Origin: Verrucomicrobiota bacterium
GTDB taxonomy: Bacteria; Verrucomicrobiota; Verrucomicrobiia; Opitutales; Opitutaceae
Assembly (NCBI GenBank): GCA_016222805.1
Contig: JACRQG010000011.1
Location: 186,001 to 250,000 of the forward strand
Length of the DNA stretch: 64,000 nt
Direction of reading: 5' to 3'
Shown: positions 36,598-45,297 of the stretch, piece by piece
Position numbering within the stretch: position 1 is the first letter of the stretch
Layout of the letters: every line of letters starts with the position of its first letter
Position numbers and translations under genes: made by a program
The notes under the pieces: model-generated
Seen by the model: the letters and a program-made list of their open reading frames with translations, nothing else
Database searches by the model: none
What the model was told of the DNA's origin: nothing

Positions 36598-37923
36598 ATG
36601 AAAGCGCCCTGCCCACCGCGCCGGTATTCCAGCTGGCGAGGCTGGTTTGCCGCGATGTTTGTCGCGGTGCACCTGGGCGCGGCGCCCGAAATGCTTCCGG
36701 AGGGGCGCGCCTTGCGGGAAGCGTTGCGGCAGGAAGCAGCACGGGTGTCCAAACCCGAGTGGCGTCCGATGTTGGAGTTTCTGGCGGAACTGCATGGCCG
36801 CAGCGTCCTGCCGGCGGTGGCGCACCTGCCGGAACCCTACGAGTCGATTGGCCCGGGGTATCAGGACGGAAGGGTGTTTGGACACATCGATCTGGCCCAC
36901 CTCCGGCTGGACACCTTGCGGGCCAGCCCGGCGCATGTCCGCGCGCAGACCCGCAACGAGCTCGCTGGGCAACAGCACGACGGCCTGATCCCTGGCATCA
37001 TTATCTTCGGGGCGGATGGCAAGCCGTGGTGGAAGACTTTTAAGGGCTTTCCTCCCTTGTGGGTAGTGGTGGTGGATGACTACGTGCAACACACCGGAGA
37101 GGAAGGCTTCCTGCGCCAGTGCCTGCCGGCGTTGGAACGACAAATCCAGTGGTTCGAGGCGAAGCGACGTGCTCCCGACGGTGGTTTCTACTACCTCGAC
37201 TTGGTCGAGAAGACCTGGGAGAGCGGCATGGACGAGGGAATTCGCTACGATGTGCGACCGGCACAGCCGGCGGCGGCGGTCGACGCGTGTGCACACCTTT
37301 ACTTGCTCTACGAGTGCGCCGCACGCTGGAGCGGGCGCCTGGGGATTCCGGCCGGACGGTGGCGGACGAAGGCCGAGGACCTACGAGCGTTCATCCGGAC
37401 CCGCCTGTGGCACGATGGGGACGGCTTCTTTCACGATGCCTGGCGGCTCGAGCGACCGCAGCGCGAACTGGCGTTTGAAGGCATGTGGCCCGTGGTGGTC
37501 GGCGCCGCGACTCCGGAGCAGGCCCGTCGCGTGATTCGCGAGCACCTGCTGAACCCGCAGGAGTTTCTTTCTCCGCATCCGATTGCGACCGTGGCGTTGA
37601 AGGATCCGAAGCATGAGCTGCGGATGTGGCGGGGGCCGGCCTGGAACTGCATGACCTACTGGGCTGCGCGGGGGTGCGCACGGTACGGCGAAACCGCCGG
37701 GGCCCGTCGAATCCTCGAAGCCGCCCTCGATGACACGGCGCGGCAGTTCCAGCGCACCGGCACGCTCTGGGAGTTCTATCATCCGTCCGCGGGTGAGCCT
37801 GAATCCCTGCGGCGCAAAGCCTCCGGGCGAAACCAGCCCTACCGCGACTACGTCGGACACAATCCGCTCTTCGCCATGGTGGATCTCTGGCGGCTGTGCC
37901 AGGAGGCCGGGGCGGTGCGATAG
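36598..37923 (+). CDS. Exported GH63-like/MGH1-type alpha-glycosidase
   Basis: From ATG 36598 the 441 residues begin with a signal peptide (MKAPCPPRRYSSWRGWFAAM, then FVAVHLGAAPE). The body is an (alpha/alpha)6 barrel with LPALERQIQWFEAKR, WESGMDEGIRYD (a candidate acidic residue), MWRGPAWNCMTYW and TLWEFYHPSAGEP near the C-terminus, a pattern of trehalase/GH63/mannosylglycerate-hydrolase-like enzymes. A GTG at 36499 overlapping the previous stop would add 33 residues without signal character. It probably acts on the same glycan as its neighbours. Confidence 0.82.
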   Translation: MKAPCPPRRYSSWRGWFAAMFVAVHLGAAPEMLPEGRALREALRQEAARVSKPEWRPMLEFLAELHGRSVLPAVAHLPEPYESIGPGYQDGRVFGHIDLAHLRLDTLRASPAHVRAQTRNELAGQQHDGLIPGIIIFGADGKPWWKTFKGFPPLWVVVVDDYVQHTGEEGFLRQCLPALERQIQWFEAKRRAPDGGFYYLDLVEKTWESGMDEGIRYDVRPAQPAAAVDACAHLYLLYECAARWSGRLGIPAGRWRTKAEDLRAFIRTRLWHDGDGFFHDAWRLERPQRELAFEGMWPVVVGAATPEQARRVIREHLLNPQEFLSPHPIATVALKDPKHELRMWRGPAWNCMTYWAARGCARYGETAGARRILEAALDDTARQFQRTGTLWEFYHPSAGEPESLRRKASGRNQPYRDYVGHNPLFAMVDLWRLCQEAGAVR

Positions 37924-37983
37924 GATTCCTGGGCACGCCCCGGCGAGGCCTCGCCTTTGCCGGCTGCGCGGGACGAAGCCACT

Positions 37984-39564
37984 TCAGGGCGGCGTGCTGC
38001 GTTTCGAGGCGCGAATCTCGCGATAAAGGGACTCCAGGCGCTGGACCCGCGCGGCCTGCGCCGGATCGGCGATGAGGTTCTTCAGTTCCTTGAGATCCGA
38101 CGCCAGATCGTAGAGCGCCGCCGGCTTGTCGTTGGCGATGTCGAAGACGAGCTTCCACGACCCCTCGCGCAGGGCGTGCGCCATGCCGTCGCTGCCGGAC
38201 GTGGCCCCTTTCTTCGCCACCTGGTTCCAGGCCTTGTTCCGAGCAGCCTCCTTCTCGTACGTCTTCATCTTCTTCTTGGCCGCCTTGGGTGCGGCGGCGA
38301 CGTCCGGAGCGCGTTCGGTGAAGGCATCGCGCCCCGGGCTGCTTTGGATCAGCAGCGTCTGCCGCACCGGTTGGTCGTCGCCACGCTGGCCCAGGAGCAA
38401 GGGAACAAGGCTCACGCTGTCGAGCATCTGGTCGGCCTCCCGCCGGCCGCCGGCCAATTCGACAAAGGTCGGCACAAAATCCAGGGTGCCGATGAGCTGA
38501 TGGCGGACGGTCCCGGCTGGAATCCGCCCCTTCCAGGAGGCGACGAACGGCACCCGGTGTCCGCCCTCCCAGATGTAGGACTTTGCTCCCCGCAGTCCGC
38601 CCACCGCGTCGTGGCCGGCGGCGCGGTCCTGATCCGTGGGGATTCCTCCGTTGTCGCTCGTGACCACGATGAGGGTTTGTTCGCGCAATCCGCGTTGTTC
38701 GAGGGCCTCCACAATCTTTCCGACCACGACATCCACTTCCATGACCATGTCGGCCTTGGCGGAAACCCGGGTGACGTCCTTCACGGGCGTACCGAGGAGT
38801 TTCTCGGGCGGGGTGTAGGGGCTGTGGGCGCCGTCCGTGGAGAGATGGACGTAGAAGGGTTTCGAGCGATCCTGATCGATGAAAGCGATCGCCTTTCTCA
38901 CCAGGGTTTCGCCCACGGTACGGGAATCCCAGTCGGGAAGGCCGGGTCCGGGAGTGGGCACATGTCCGCCGTTGAGGGGCCCGGCCGGGAGCTCGACGAC
39001 CTTCGTCGCGTCGCCGAGCACGCGGTTGTTCTCCATGAACATATAGGGCGGCGCCTGGTGCCCGCCAAGGAGCACGCAGGAATAGGTGAATCCCCACTGC
39101 ACGGGGCCGGTCTTCATCGGTCGCGTGAAGTCCACCGAGCCATCCGGCTTCTTTTCCCATTCGCCGCCGTAGTGCAGCTTGCCGAAGAGTCCTGTCCGGT
39201 AACCGGTGGCTTGCAGCAGGTGGCCGATGGTCTTTTGACCGGAAAGAAACTGGGGAGTTTGGTTCCATCCCCAAGTGCCGCCGGGCGCGCGGCCGCGCCA
39301 GGTGTAGTTCCCGGTCGCCACCGTGTACCGGGTCGGAGCACAGAGCGCTGCCGCCGTATGCGCATCGGTGAACCGCATGCCTTCGCGCGCCAGGCGATCG
39401 ATGTTGGGGGAAGGGATCTTTCCTTGCGGGTTATAGCACTGGAAATCGCCCCAGCCGACATCGTCGGCCATGATGAAGATCAAGTTGGGGCGGGAAGGCG
39501 CAGTGGCTGCGGGCAGCAACCCGGCGGAGCACAGGAGCAGGAAGAAGCAGGGGAGTCGGTTCAT
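37984..39564 (-). CDS. Exported type I sulfatase
   Basis: The 526-residue protein has a signal peptide (MNRLPCFFLLLCSAGLLPAA), PNLIFIMADDVGWGD with the first metal Asp pair, and the formylglycine motif CAPTR with Cys75 followed by TVATGNY. The cysteine must be converted by a formylglycine-generating enzyme, which is not in this window. DNGG (metal site) and GLRGAKSYIWEGGHRVP are also present. Near residues 420-470 lies a Lys/Ala-rich insertion (AAPKAAKKKMKTYEKEAARNK), unusual for the family. Likely substrate: sulfated glycan or sugar. Confidence 0.92.
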   Translation of the reverse strand: MNRLPCFFLLLCSAGLLPAATAPSRPNLIFIMADDVGWGDFQCYNPQGKIPSPNIDRLAREGMRFTDAHTAAALCAPTRYTVATGNYTWRGRAPGGTWGWNQTPQFLSGQKTIGHLLQATGYRTGLFGKLHYGGEWEKKPDGSVDFTRPMKTGPVQWGFTYSCVLLGGHQAPPYMFMENNRVLGDATKVVELPAGPLNGGHVPTPGPGLPDWDSRTVGETLVRKAIAFIDQDRSKPFYVHLSTDGAHSPYTPPEKLLGTPVKDVTRVSAKADMVMEVDVVVGKIVEALEQRGLREQTLIVVTSDNGGIPTDQDRAAGHDAVGGLRGAKSYIWEGGHRVPFVASWKGRIPAGTVRHQLIGTLDFVPTFVELAGGRREADQMLDSVSLVPLLLGQRGDDQPVRQTLLIQSSPGRDAFTERAPDVAAAPKAAKKKMKTYEKEAARNKAWNQVAKKGATSGSDGMAHALREGSWKLVFDIANDKPAALYDLASDLKELKNLIADPAQAARVQRLESLYREIRASKRSTPP

Positions 39565-39686
39565 GGCGCGTCGGCAGCGACCGCCGGCAGGCGGTTCGCG
39601 GGCGCGCCATCCTCGCCGCGGGCACATCCCGGGGCAAGCCCGGCGACCGCGCGTTCCCCGTCGATCGGATGCGAAGGGAAGACCAG

Positions 39687-40289
39687 CTACAGCCGGGCGG
39701 TGATCCGCGCGAGCAGGTCCGCGTAGTCGTTCACCGCCGGGAACTGCGGAAACTGCTTCACGACATTCTCGGGTGCGTGAAAGAGAAAACCGTGATCCGC
39801 CTGACCCAGCATCGAGGTGTCGTTGTAGGAATCGCCCGCGGCAATCACCCGGTAGTTGAGCGCCTGGAGCGCGGCCACCGATTGGCGTTTCTGATCCGGC
39901 ATGCGCAGCTGGTAACCGGTGATGCGATCGTCGACGACCACGAGCCGGTGGCAGAAGAGCGTCGGCCACCCCATCTGGCGCAGGAAGGGCTGGGCGAACT
40001 GCTCGAAGGTGTCGGAGAGGATGATGACCTGGGTGCGCTCCCGCAGTTTCCCGAAAAACTCGGCCGCCCCGGGCAACAAGGGCAGGCCGGCGATGACCTC
40101 CTGGATTTTCGACAAGGTGATGCCGTGCCGGTCCATGATGCCGATCCGGTAGTGCATCAGCTTGTCGTAGTCCGGCTCGTCGCGCGTGGTGCGGCGCAGC
40201 TCCGGGATGCGGGTATGCTCCGCAACGGCGATCCAGACTTCGGGCGTGAGGACGCCTTCCATGTCGAGGGTGACGAGGCTTTGTTTCAC
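39687..40289 (-). CDS. thrH: ThrH-type phosphoserine phosphatase / homoserine phosphotransferase
   Basis: The 200-residue HAD-family enzyme has motif I LDMEGVLTPE, with Glu where most HADs have the second Asp (typical of ThrH), motif II IILSDTFEQF, the lysine of motif III in PDQKRQ and motif IV AAGDSYNDTSML. ThrH removes phosphate from phosphoserine (serine synthesis) and can transfer it to homoserine. There are no membrane segments. It is in a minus-strand series with yceH, not an obvious pathway operon. Confidence 0.93.
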   Translation of the reverse strand: MKQSLVTLDMEGVLTPEVWIAVAEHTRIPELRRTTRDEPDYDKLMHYRIGIMDRHGITLSKIQEVIAGLPLLPGAAEFFGKLRERTQVIILSDTFEQFAQPFLRQMGWPTLFCHRLVVVDDRITGYQLRMPDQKRQSVAALQALNYRVIAAGDSYNDTSMLGQADHGFLFHAPENVVKQFPQFPAVNDYADLLARITARL

Positions 40290-40353
40290 GAGGGCGCGGA
40301 GTGAACCAGAGGGCCTCGCCGCGTGGCAAGTGCCGAGACGGGGACGCGGCCGG

Positions 40354-41028
40354 TTACTCGAATTGCCGGCGGAACTCGGCGAACTCGTGCCGCAGCCGGG
40401 CCAGCTCTTCGCGCAGGGCGGCGACCTCTGACTCGAGACGGACGACCCGGTCCGGCGCTTCCGGAGGCAGCGGGGTTTCAGGCAGTGGAGGCGAGACCGG
40501 AGAGACGGCCGCGGCCTCGGGTGGCCCGGAGAAGTGATGAGCGAAGCGGGCCTCCTTTGTTCCGGGCGCCCGGGGCAAGCGGGAGACGAGCGGGGTAGGC
40601 TGGCGGGAGGCCAGGGCCTGGAGCGTCTCCTCCACCTCGGCCAGGGAATCGAAGCGGAAGAGGCGCTCGCTGCGCGTGCGGAGCTCCCCGATGGTCTGTG
40701 GCCCTCGTAGCATCAACACGCACAGGAGTGCGACCTCGGCCGGGGTCAGGAGAATCGCGTCGGTCAGCGTGTGCTTGTACTTGGCGACCCGGCTTTCTGC
40801 GCCCGCGTAGTGCGTGGCGAGCCGCTTCTCCCGCAGCCGATCGATCGCCCGGATGACGGTGTTCTCGTCAAAGCTTACCACCGGCTCCCGGTTCGTGAGC
40901 TGGTTGCAGGCGGTGGTGAGGGCGTGGAGCGAGAGCGGGTAGTAATCCGGCGTGGTAATCTGCTTCTCAATCAGCGCGCCCAGGACGCGGACCTCGGCCG
41001 GATCGAGGGGTGGTAACGCGTCGTCCAT
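40354..41028 (-). CDS. YceH (DUF480) family protein
   Basis: The 224-residue protein matches DUF480: LDPAEVRVLGALIEKQITTPDYYPLSL at the start (winged helix), TNREPVVSFDE, LTPAEVALLCVLMLRGPQT (second winged helix). A C-terminal coiled coil (ESEVAALREELARLRHEFAEF) replaces the usual ending. The fold suggests DNA or protein binding; the role is unknown. It follows the PfpI-family gene by six bases and is thus co-transcribed. Confidence 0.9.
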   Translation of the reverse strand: MDDALPPLDPAEVRVLGALIEKQITTPDYYPLSLHALTTACNQLTNREPVVSFDENTVIRAIDRLREKRLATHYAGAESRVAKYKHTLTDAILLTPAEVALLCVLMLRGPQTIGELRTRSERLFRFDSLAEVEETLQALASRQPTPLVSRLPRAPGTKEARFAHHFSGPPEAAAVSPVSPPLPETPLPPEAPDRVVRLESEVAALREELARLRHEFAEFRRQFE

Positions 41029-41034
41029 GGCACA

Positions 41035-41757
41035 TCAGTCCAGCCACGGCTCGGCGGGCGCCGACGGCTCTGCCTTGGGCTCGTCCTTGAGGCGGGCGGC
41101 GGCGCGTTCGCTGGCCGCGAGGCGCTTGGCCATGAACACCGCCATCTTCTGCCGGGCTTCCTCCAGGATCTCGGCAGACGCGTGCTGGGGTGTGCCGCTC
41201 CAGAACGGGGGCGTGGGCTCGTACTCGAGGGCGAGCTGGATCGCGTGGGCGGTGTGCTCGTCAAATGCGTTGGCGACCAATTGCAGGGCGAAGTCGATCC
41301 CCGCGGTCACTCCGGCGCCGGTAACGCGATTGCGGTCCGTGACCACGCGCATTTCGACGGCTTCGGCGCCGAACAGCGCCAGCTGATCCCGCGAGGCCCA
41401 GTGGCAGGTGGCCTGGTATCCCTTCAGCAGGCCGGCGGCGCCCAGAAGAAGGGAGCCGGTGCAGACCGATGTGACCCACTTGGCTTGCGCGGCCTGGCGA
41501 CGCAGGAAATCGAGGGTCTCGTCATCCTCCATCAGGTCCACCTGTCCGGGCCCTCCCGGGACGCACAGGATATCGAGCTGGGGACACTCGGCCATGGTCG
41601 TCGTGGGAACGAGCTTGAGGCCGCGGTCACTCGGGACCGGATCCAGGGACTTCCAGATCGTGTGGATTCGGGCGCCTGGCGCGCGTGCCAGCACCTCGCA
41701 CGGTCCGGTCAGATCGAGCTGCGTGAGGCGAGGGAACAGCAGGAAACCGATATTCAT
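41035..41757 (-). CDS. DJ-1/PfpI-family protein (isonitrile hydratase-like)
   Basis: From ATG 41757 the 240-residue protein begins MNIGFLLFPRLTQLDLTGP, with the nucleophile-elbow cysteine in WVTSVCTGSLLLGA and CVPGGPGQ before it, as in the isonitrile-hydratase/ThiJ branch. The last 40 residues (Ala/Glu/Lys-rich) are an extension. The function may be detoxification or amide/isonitrile chemistry; family membership is certain, activity is not. An upstream frame of 45 residues falls inside the repeat element and is not coding. Confidence 0.88.
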   Translation of the reverse strand: MNIGFLLFPRLTQLDLTGPCEVLARAPGARIHTIWKSLDPVPSDRGLKLVPTTTMAECPQLDILCVPGGPGQVDLMEDDETLDFLRRQAAQAKWVTSVCTGSLLLGAAGLLKGYQATCHWASRDQLALFGAEAVEMRVVTDRNRVTGAGVTAGIDFALQLVANAFDEHTAHAIQLALEYEPTPPFWSGTPQHASAEILEEARQKMAVFMAKRLAASERAAARLKDEPKAEPSAPAEPWLD

Positions 41758-41815
41758 GGCAGGAGGATGGTCCGCAGAATCGCGCCGGAGATACCCGGCA
41801 CTACTTGGTTGCGTT

Positions 41816-41893
41816 CCTGTAGGCGGGGCGACCTCGCCCCGCACGATTCGTTGGGGAGCCCGCTTGGCGCGGGGCGGGGTCGCCCCGCCCACC
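41816..41893. repeat. Dispersed double-palindrome repeat, copy B
   Basis: Palindrome CGGGGCGACCTCGCCCCG (41824-41841) with perfect 8-base arms, a 28-base spacer, then CGGGGCGGGGTCGCCCCG (41870-41887). Read on the minus strand it matches copy A at 196-264, starting with GTGGGCGGGGCGACC and ending in GTCGCCC(C/T)GCC. It lies between glnS and the PfpI-family gene and may act as their transcription boundary. Confidence 0.6.
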
Positions 41894-41933
41894 GGAAATC
41901 CGAGTCGAAGAAACGCCAGGTCGCATGGTGCTG

Positions 41934-43748
41934 CTAGGCCTTGCCGCCGGCCGGCTTGGCCCAGGTGTCCTTGAGGGTGAGGGTGCGGTTGAAGACGAGG
42001 CGGGACGGGGAGCTGTCCTTGGCGTCGGCGACAAAGTAGCCGAGGCGCTCAAACTGGAAATAGTCGCGCGAGGTGGCGGCGGCGAGCGAGGACTCGAGCT
42101 TGGCGTTGACGACCTCGAGGGACTGCGGATTGACGTGCTGGCGGAAGTCGTCGGTGGCCGCGGGTTCCGCGACCTTGAAGAGGCGATCGTAGAGGCGTAC
42201 CTCGGCGTCGATGCAGTTCGACGCGCTCACCCAGTGGATGGTGCCCTTGACCTTGCGATCGGCGTTGGGAGCGCCGGAGCGGGTGCTGAGGTCCGCGGTG
42301 CAGCGCAGTTCGGTGATGCGCCCGGAGGCATCCTTGACCACCTCGTCGCATTTGATGATGCAGGCGTATTTCAGCCGCACCTCTCCGCCCGGTTTCAGCC
42401 GGAAGTACTTGGGCGGGGGAACCTCGGCGAAGTCATCGGACTCGATGAAGACCTCGCGGGTCAGCGCGACCGGTCGGGTCGAGGGAGTTTCGTCCTGGGG
42501 GTTGTTGGTCGCTTCGCAGGGGATCACCTCGCCAGCAGAGAGATTGGTCAGGATCACCTTGATTGGCCGGAGCACCGCGAGCCGTCGCGCGGCGAGGGAG
42601 TTGAGTTCCTCCCGGATGGCGTGTTCGAAGAGGGCGATGTCGGTGACGCTCTCGTACTTGGTCACCCCGACGAGGGCGGCGAGGCGGCGGATGGCGCTGG
42701 CGGGAATCCCGCGGCGGCGGGCGCCGGACAGCGTGGGCAGGCGCGGGTCGTCCCATCCCTGCACGTACCCCTCGTCGACCAGCTGCAGCAGCCGGCGTTT
42801 GCTGAACACCATGTAGCTGATGTTGAGCTTGGCGAATTCGTACTGGTGGGGGAGCGATCGGGGCAGGTCGAGACTCTCCAGGATCCAGTCGTAGAGCGGC
42901 CGGTGCTCGGTGAACTCGAGCGTGCAGACGCTGTGGGTGATGCCCTCGAGGTAGTCGCTCAGGCAGTGCGCGAAATCGTAGAGCGGGTAGATGCACCACT
43001 TGTCCCCGGCATGGTGGTGGGCAGTGTGGCGGATACGGTAGAGCAGCGGATCGCGGAGCCAGACATTCGGCGAAGCCATGTCGATCTTGGCGCGCAGGCT
43101 GCGGGCCCCGTTGGGAAACTCCCCGGCCCGCATGCGGGCGAACAGATCGAGGTTCTCGGTGATGCTGCGCTCCCGGAAGGGCGAGTTGCGGCCGGGCTTG
43201 TCGGGCGCCCCACGGTAGGCGTCGGTCTCCTCCGGGGTGAGGTCGCAGACATAGGCCTTGCCGCGCTGGATGAGTTGCACGGCGTACGCGTACAGGGCCT
43301 CGAAGTAGTCGCTGGCGAAGAAGGCCTCCGAGCCCGGCGTGGTGGCGGGAACAGACGCGATGGTGAAGTCAGGCTTGCCACCCGTGGTGACCGTCGCGGG
43401 GCCGGTTCCCTTCATCTTGTAGCCCAGGCACTGGTCCGCCCAGCCGGCGATCAGCCAGTTCACATCCTGCGTGATGGACTCGACGTACTCGATGTCTTCC
43501 TTGGCGGGATTGGTGTCGTCGAACCGCAGGTGGCAGATGCCCTGGTTTTCACGGGCGATGCCGAAGTTCAGGCAGATCGACTTGGCGTGGCCGATATGCA
43601 GGTACCCGTTGGGCTCGGGAGGAAACCGGGTGATGATCCGCTGGTAGCGCCCCTCGGCGACGTCTCGGGCGACGATGTCGCGGACGAAGTCGCTGGGCGC
43701 GGGAGTGGCTGCGCCCGGGACATTGGCGGAGGAATTCTCGGCGGACAT
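41934..43748 (-). CDS. glnS: Glutaminyl-tRNA synthetase
   Basis: The 604-residue class I enzyme has RFPPEPNGYLHIGHAKSICLNFG (HIGH at 51-54), RFDDTNPAKEDIEYVESI, WCIYPLYDFAHC, and the KMSKS-equivalent VFSKRR, followed by a complete anticodon-binding beta-barrel. Compared with E. coli GlnS there is an extra segment of about 32 residues (around positions 108-140, Gly/Thr-rich, containing TVTTGGKPDFTIASVP) just before ASDYFEALYAYA. A true GlnRS means the cell need not rely on GatCAB for Gln-tRNA. Three to four residues near the N-terminus are low complexity. Confidence 0.96.
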   Translation of the reverse strand: MSAENSSANVPGAATPAPSDFVRDIVARDVAEGRYQRIITRFPPEPNGYLHIGHAKSICLNFGIARENQGICHLRFDDTNPAKEDIEYVESITQDVNWLIAGWADQCLGYKMKGTGPATVTTGGKPDFTIASVPATTPGSEAFFASDYFEALYAYAVQLIQRGKAYVCDLTPEETDAYRGAPDKPGRNSPFRERSITENLDLFARMRAGEFPNGARSLRAKIDMASPNVWLRDPLLYRIRHTAHHHAGDKWCIYPLYDFAHCLSDYLEGITHSVCTLEFTEHRPLYDWILESLDLPRSLPHQYEFAKLNISYMVFSKRRLLQLVDEGYVQGWDDPRLPTLSGARRRGIPASAIRRLAALVGVTKYESVTDIALFEHAIREELNSLAARRLAVLRPIKVILTNLSAGEVIPCEATNNPQDETPSTRPVALTREVFIESDDFAEVPPPKYFRLKPGGEVRLKYACIIKCDEVVKDASGRITELRCTADLSTRSGAPNADRKVKGTIHWVSASNCIDAEVRLYDRLFKVAEPAATDDFRQHVNPQSLEVVNAKLESSLAAATSRDYFQFERLGYFVADAKDSSPSRLVFNRTLTLKDTWAKPAGGKA

Positions 43749-43876
43749 AAGCGGTCACGTTGCGGAAGCCCGGCGTGCGAGGCAACGATGCAGTTGCCAG
43801 GTGCATGGCCGCGATGCGTGCGGAGGCTTGACGCGCGGGGGCTGCCGCCGCTTGATCGGGTGCTCAGTCGGTCGTT

Positions 43877-43951
43877 GCGAATGTAGCACAATGGATAGTG
43901 TAGCGGCCTCCGAAGCCGTCGATCCGGGTTCGACTCCCGGCATTCGCACCA
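43877..43951 (+). tRNA. tRNA-Arg(CCG)
   Basis: The acceptor stem GCGAATG/CATTCGC pairs fully, discriminator A is followed by an encoded CCA (43949-43951). The anticodon stem GCGGC/GCCGT encloses the loop CTCCGAA with anticodon CCG at 43910-43912. The T arm is CCGGGTTCGACTCCCGG. Confidence 0.97.
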
Positions 43952-44056
43952 CCGACCGCGGGATGGAAATCCGGAGAAGAAGGGCGGGATACCGGTGACC
44001 GATAAAAAGGGGAAAATTCTGGTTTTCTTTTTCGCCGCGAATTGCACGGTTCGGGC

Positions 44057-44632
44057 ATGAACCCACGCGAACAGGAAGTTCTGGAGATCTTCACCCGCAC
44101 CGGCGCCCTCTTGCGGGGGCATTTCGTCCTCCGATCCGGGTTGCACAGCGGGCACTACTTCCAGTGTGCGCAGGTCTGCCAGAACATGGAGGCGGTGGAG
44201 CGCCTCGCGGCGATGCTGGTGGAGAAGGTGCGCGCCGCCGGGCTGCGTTTTGGCACGGTGCTGGCCCCGGCCATGGGCGGCCTGGTGATTGGGCAGGAGG
44301 TGGCGCGCCAGACCCGGTCGAGGTTCATCTTTGCGGAGAAGGAAAACAACGCCCTGGTCCTGCGCCGCGGCTTTGTGCTCGCGCCGGGTGAAGCGGTGCT
44401 GGTGGTGGAGGATGTCGTCACCCGGGGAGGGCGGGTGCAGGAATGTCTCGCCATCCTCCGGCAGGCCGGAGCGGCTCCCGCCGGCGTGGCGATGCTGGTT
44501 GATCGGAGTTCCGGCGCCACGCGCTTCGATGTTCCGGCGGTCTCCCTGCTGGAAATGAGCTTTCCCACCTTTCCCGCGGACGCGGTGCCGCCGGAACTGG
44601 CGGCGCTGCCGGTGCAGAAGCCCGGGAGTTGA
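44057..44632 (+). CDS. pyrE: Orotate phosphoribosyltransferase
   Basis: The 191-residue enzyme converts orotate and PRPP to OMP in pyrimidine synthesis. It shows GALLRGHFVLRSGLHSGHYFQCA, AVAPAMGG-like LAPAMGGLVIGQEVA, RFIFAEKENN and the PRPP-binding loop VLVVEDVVTRGGR near residues 115-127. The start ATG 44057 gives the conserved N-terminus; a start 15 bases earlier is possible. It is convergent with the coiled-coil gene of the TonB operon. Confidence 0.95.
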   Translation: MNPREQEVLEIFTRTGALLRGHFVLRSGLHSGHYFQCAQVCQNMEAVERLAAMLVEKVRAAGLRFGTVLAPAMGGLVIGQEVARQTRSRFIFAEKENNALVLRRGFVLAPGEAVLVVEDVVTRGGRVQECLAILRQAGAAPAGVAMLVDRSSGATRFDVPAVSLLEMSFPTFPADAVPPELAALPVQKPGS

Positions 44633-44682
44633 CGAAGCGGGTCGAGACTGGGGCCGGTTCGGGGCGTGCCCCTGGTTGCCGG

Positions 44683-44719
44683 GAAAAGAAAAAGCCCCGG
44701 ACCTCGAAAGGTCCGGGGC
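44683..44719 (-). terminator. Intrinsic terminator of the TonB operon
   Basis: GCCCCGGACCT (44694-44704) and AGGTCCGGGGC (44709-44719) form a perfect 11-bp stem with loop CGAA. Read on the minus strand, the stem is followed by TTTTTCTTTTC (44683-44693). It therefore ends the leftward exbB-to-coiled-coil transcript; on the plus strand there is no T-run for pyrE. Confidence 0.92.
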
Positions 44720-44732
44720 GGTAAGAGGAGAA

Positions 44733-45278
44733 TCAGCCCTTCTTGGCGGGGGGAGGTGTGGGGACGGCCGGCGGCCGCACGAGCGAACTGTCGGAGGCAC
44801 GGCGGTGCACCATTTCCGTCATGCGCTGGATTTCCAGTTCGGCGTTGCGGCGGGCGATGCGGGCGAGTTCCACCTGCTTGGCGAGATCGAAGGACTCTCG
44901 ACTGGTCTTGTCCTTCTCCTTGCGCAGGCGATCGAGTTCCTGCTCAAGGGCAGTGACCTGCTTCTGGGCGGCGTCGCCCTTGGCGGTGTATTCGGCCGTG
45001 GCGTCGGCGACCTTCTTGTCGTCGGCTGCCTGCTTGGCCGCCTTCTCGTCCTCCTTCTTTTTCTCTTCAGCGTCACGCTCGTCCTGGCGCTTCTTGGCGT
45101 CTTCGCGCGCCTTGGCTTCGGCGGCTTTCTTCTTGGCTTCAAGGTCAGCCCGCTCCTGGGCGACCTTCTTTTTCGCCTCTTCTTCCTTGCGGTGCGTTTC
45201 CTCGACGTGGCCGAGATAGATAAAGACAAAGCCCACCAGCATGATGCCGGGGAAAATCAGGTACATCCACTTTTTCAT
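44733..45278 (-). CDS. TolA-like single-pass coiled-coil protein (B)
   Basis: From ATG 45278 the 181 residues start MKKWMYLIFPGIMLVGFVFIY, one membrane helix, followed by an uninterrupted Lys/Glu/Ala-rich helix (EAKKKVAQERADLEAKKKAA and onward) to about residue 140 and a Pro-rich end (PPAVPTPPPAKKG). The design resembles the periplasm-spanning helix of TolA, with no C-terminal globular domain. It is the last gene of the TonB operon, 19 bases after its paralogue. An upstream Pro-rich reading of 36 codons is unlikely. I do not recognise a named family. Confidence 0.8.
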   Translation of the reverse strand: MKKWMYLIFPGIMLVGFVFIYLGHVEETHRKEEEAKKKVAQERADLEAKKKAAEAKAREDAKKRQDERDAEEKKKEDEKAAKQAADDKKVADATAEYTAKGDAAQKQVTALEQELDRLRKEKDKTSRESFDLAKQVELARIARRNAELEIQRMTEMVHRRASDSSLVRPPAVPTPPPAKKG

Positions 45279-45297
45279 CGGGTAGGTAAGGGCTGGG

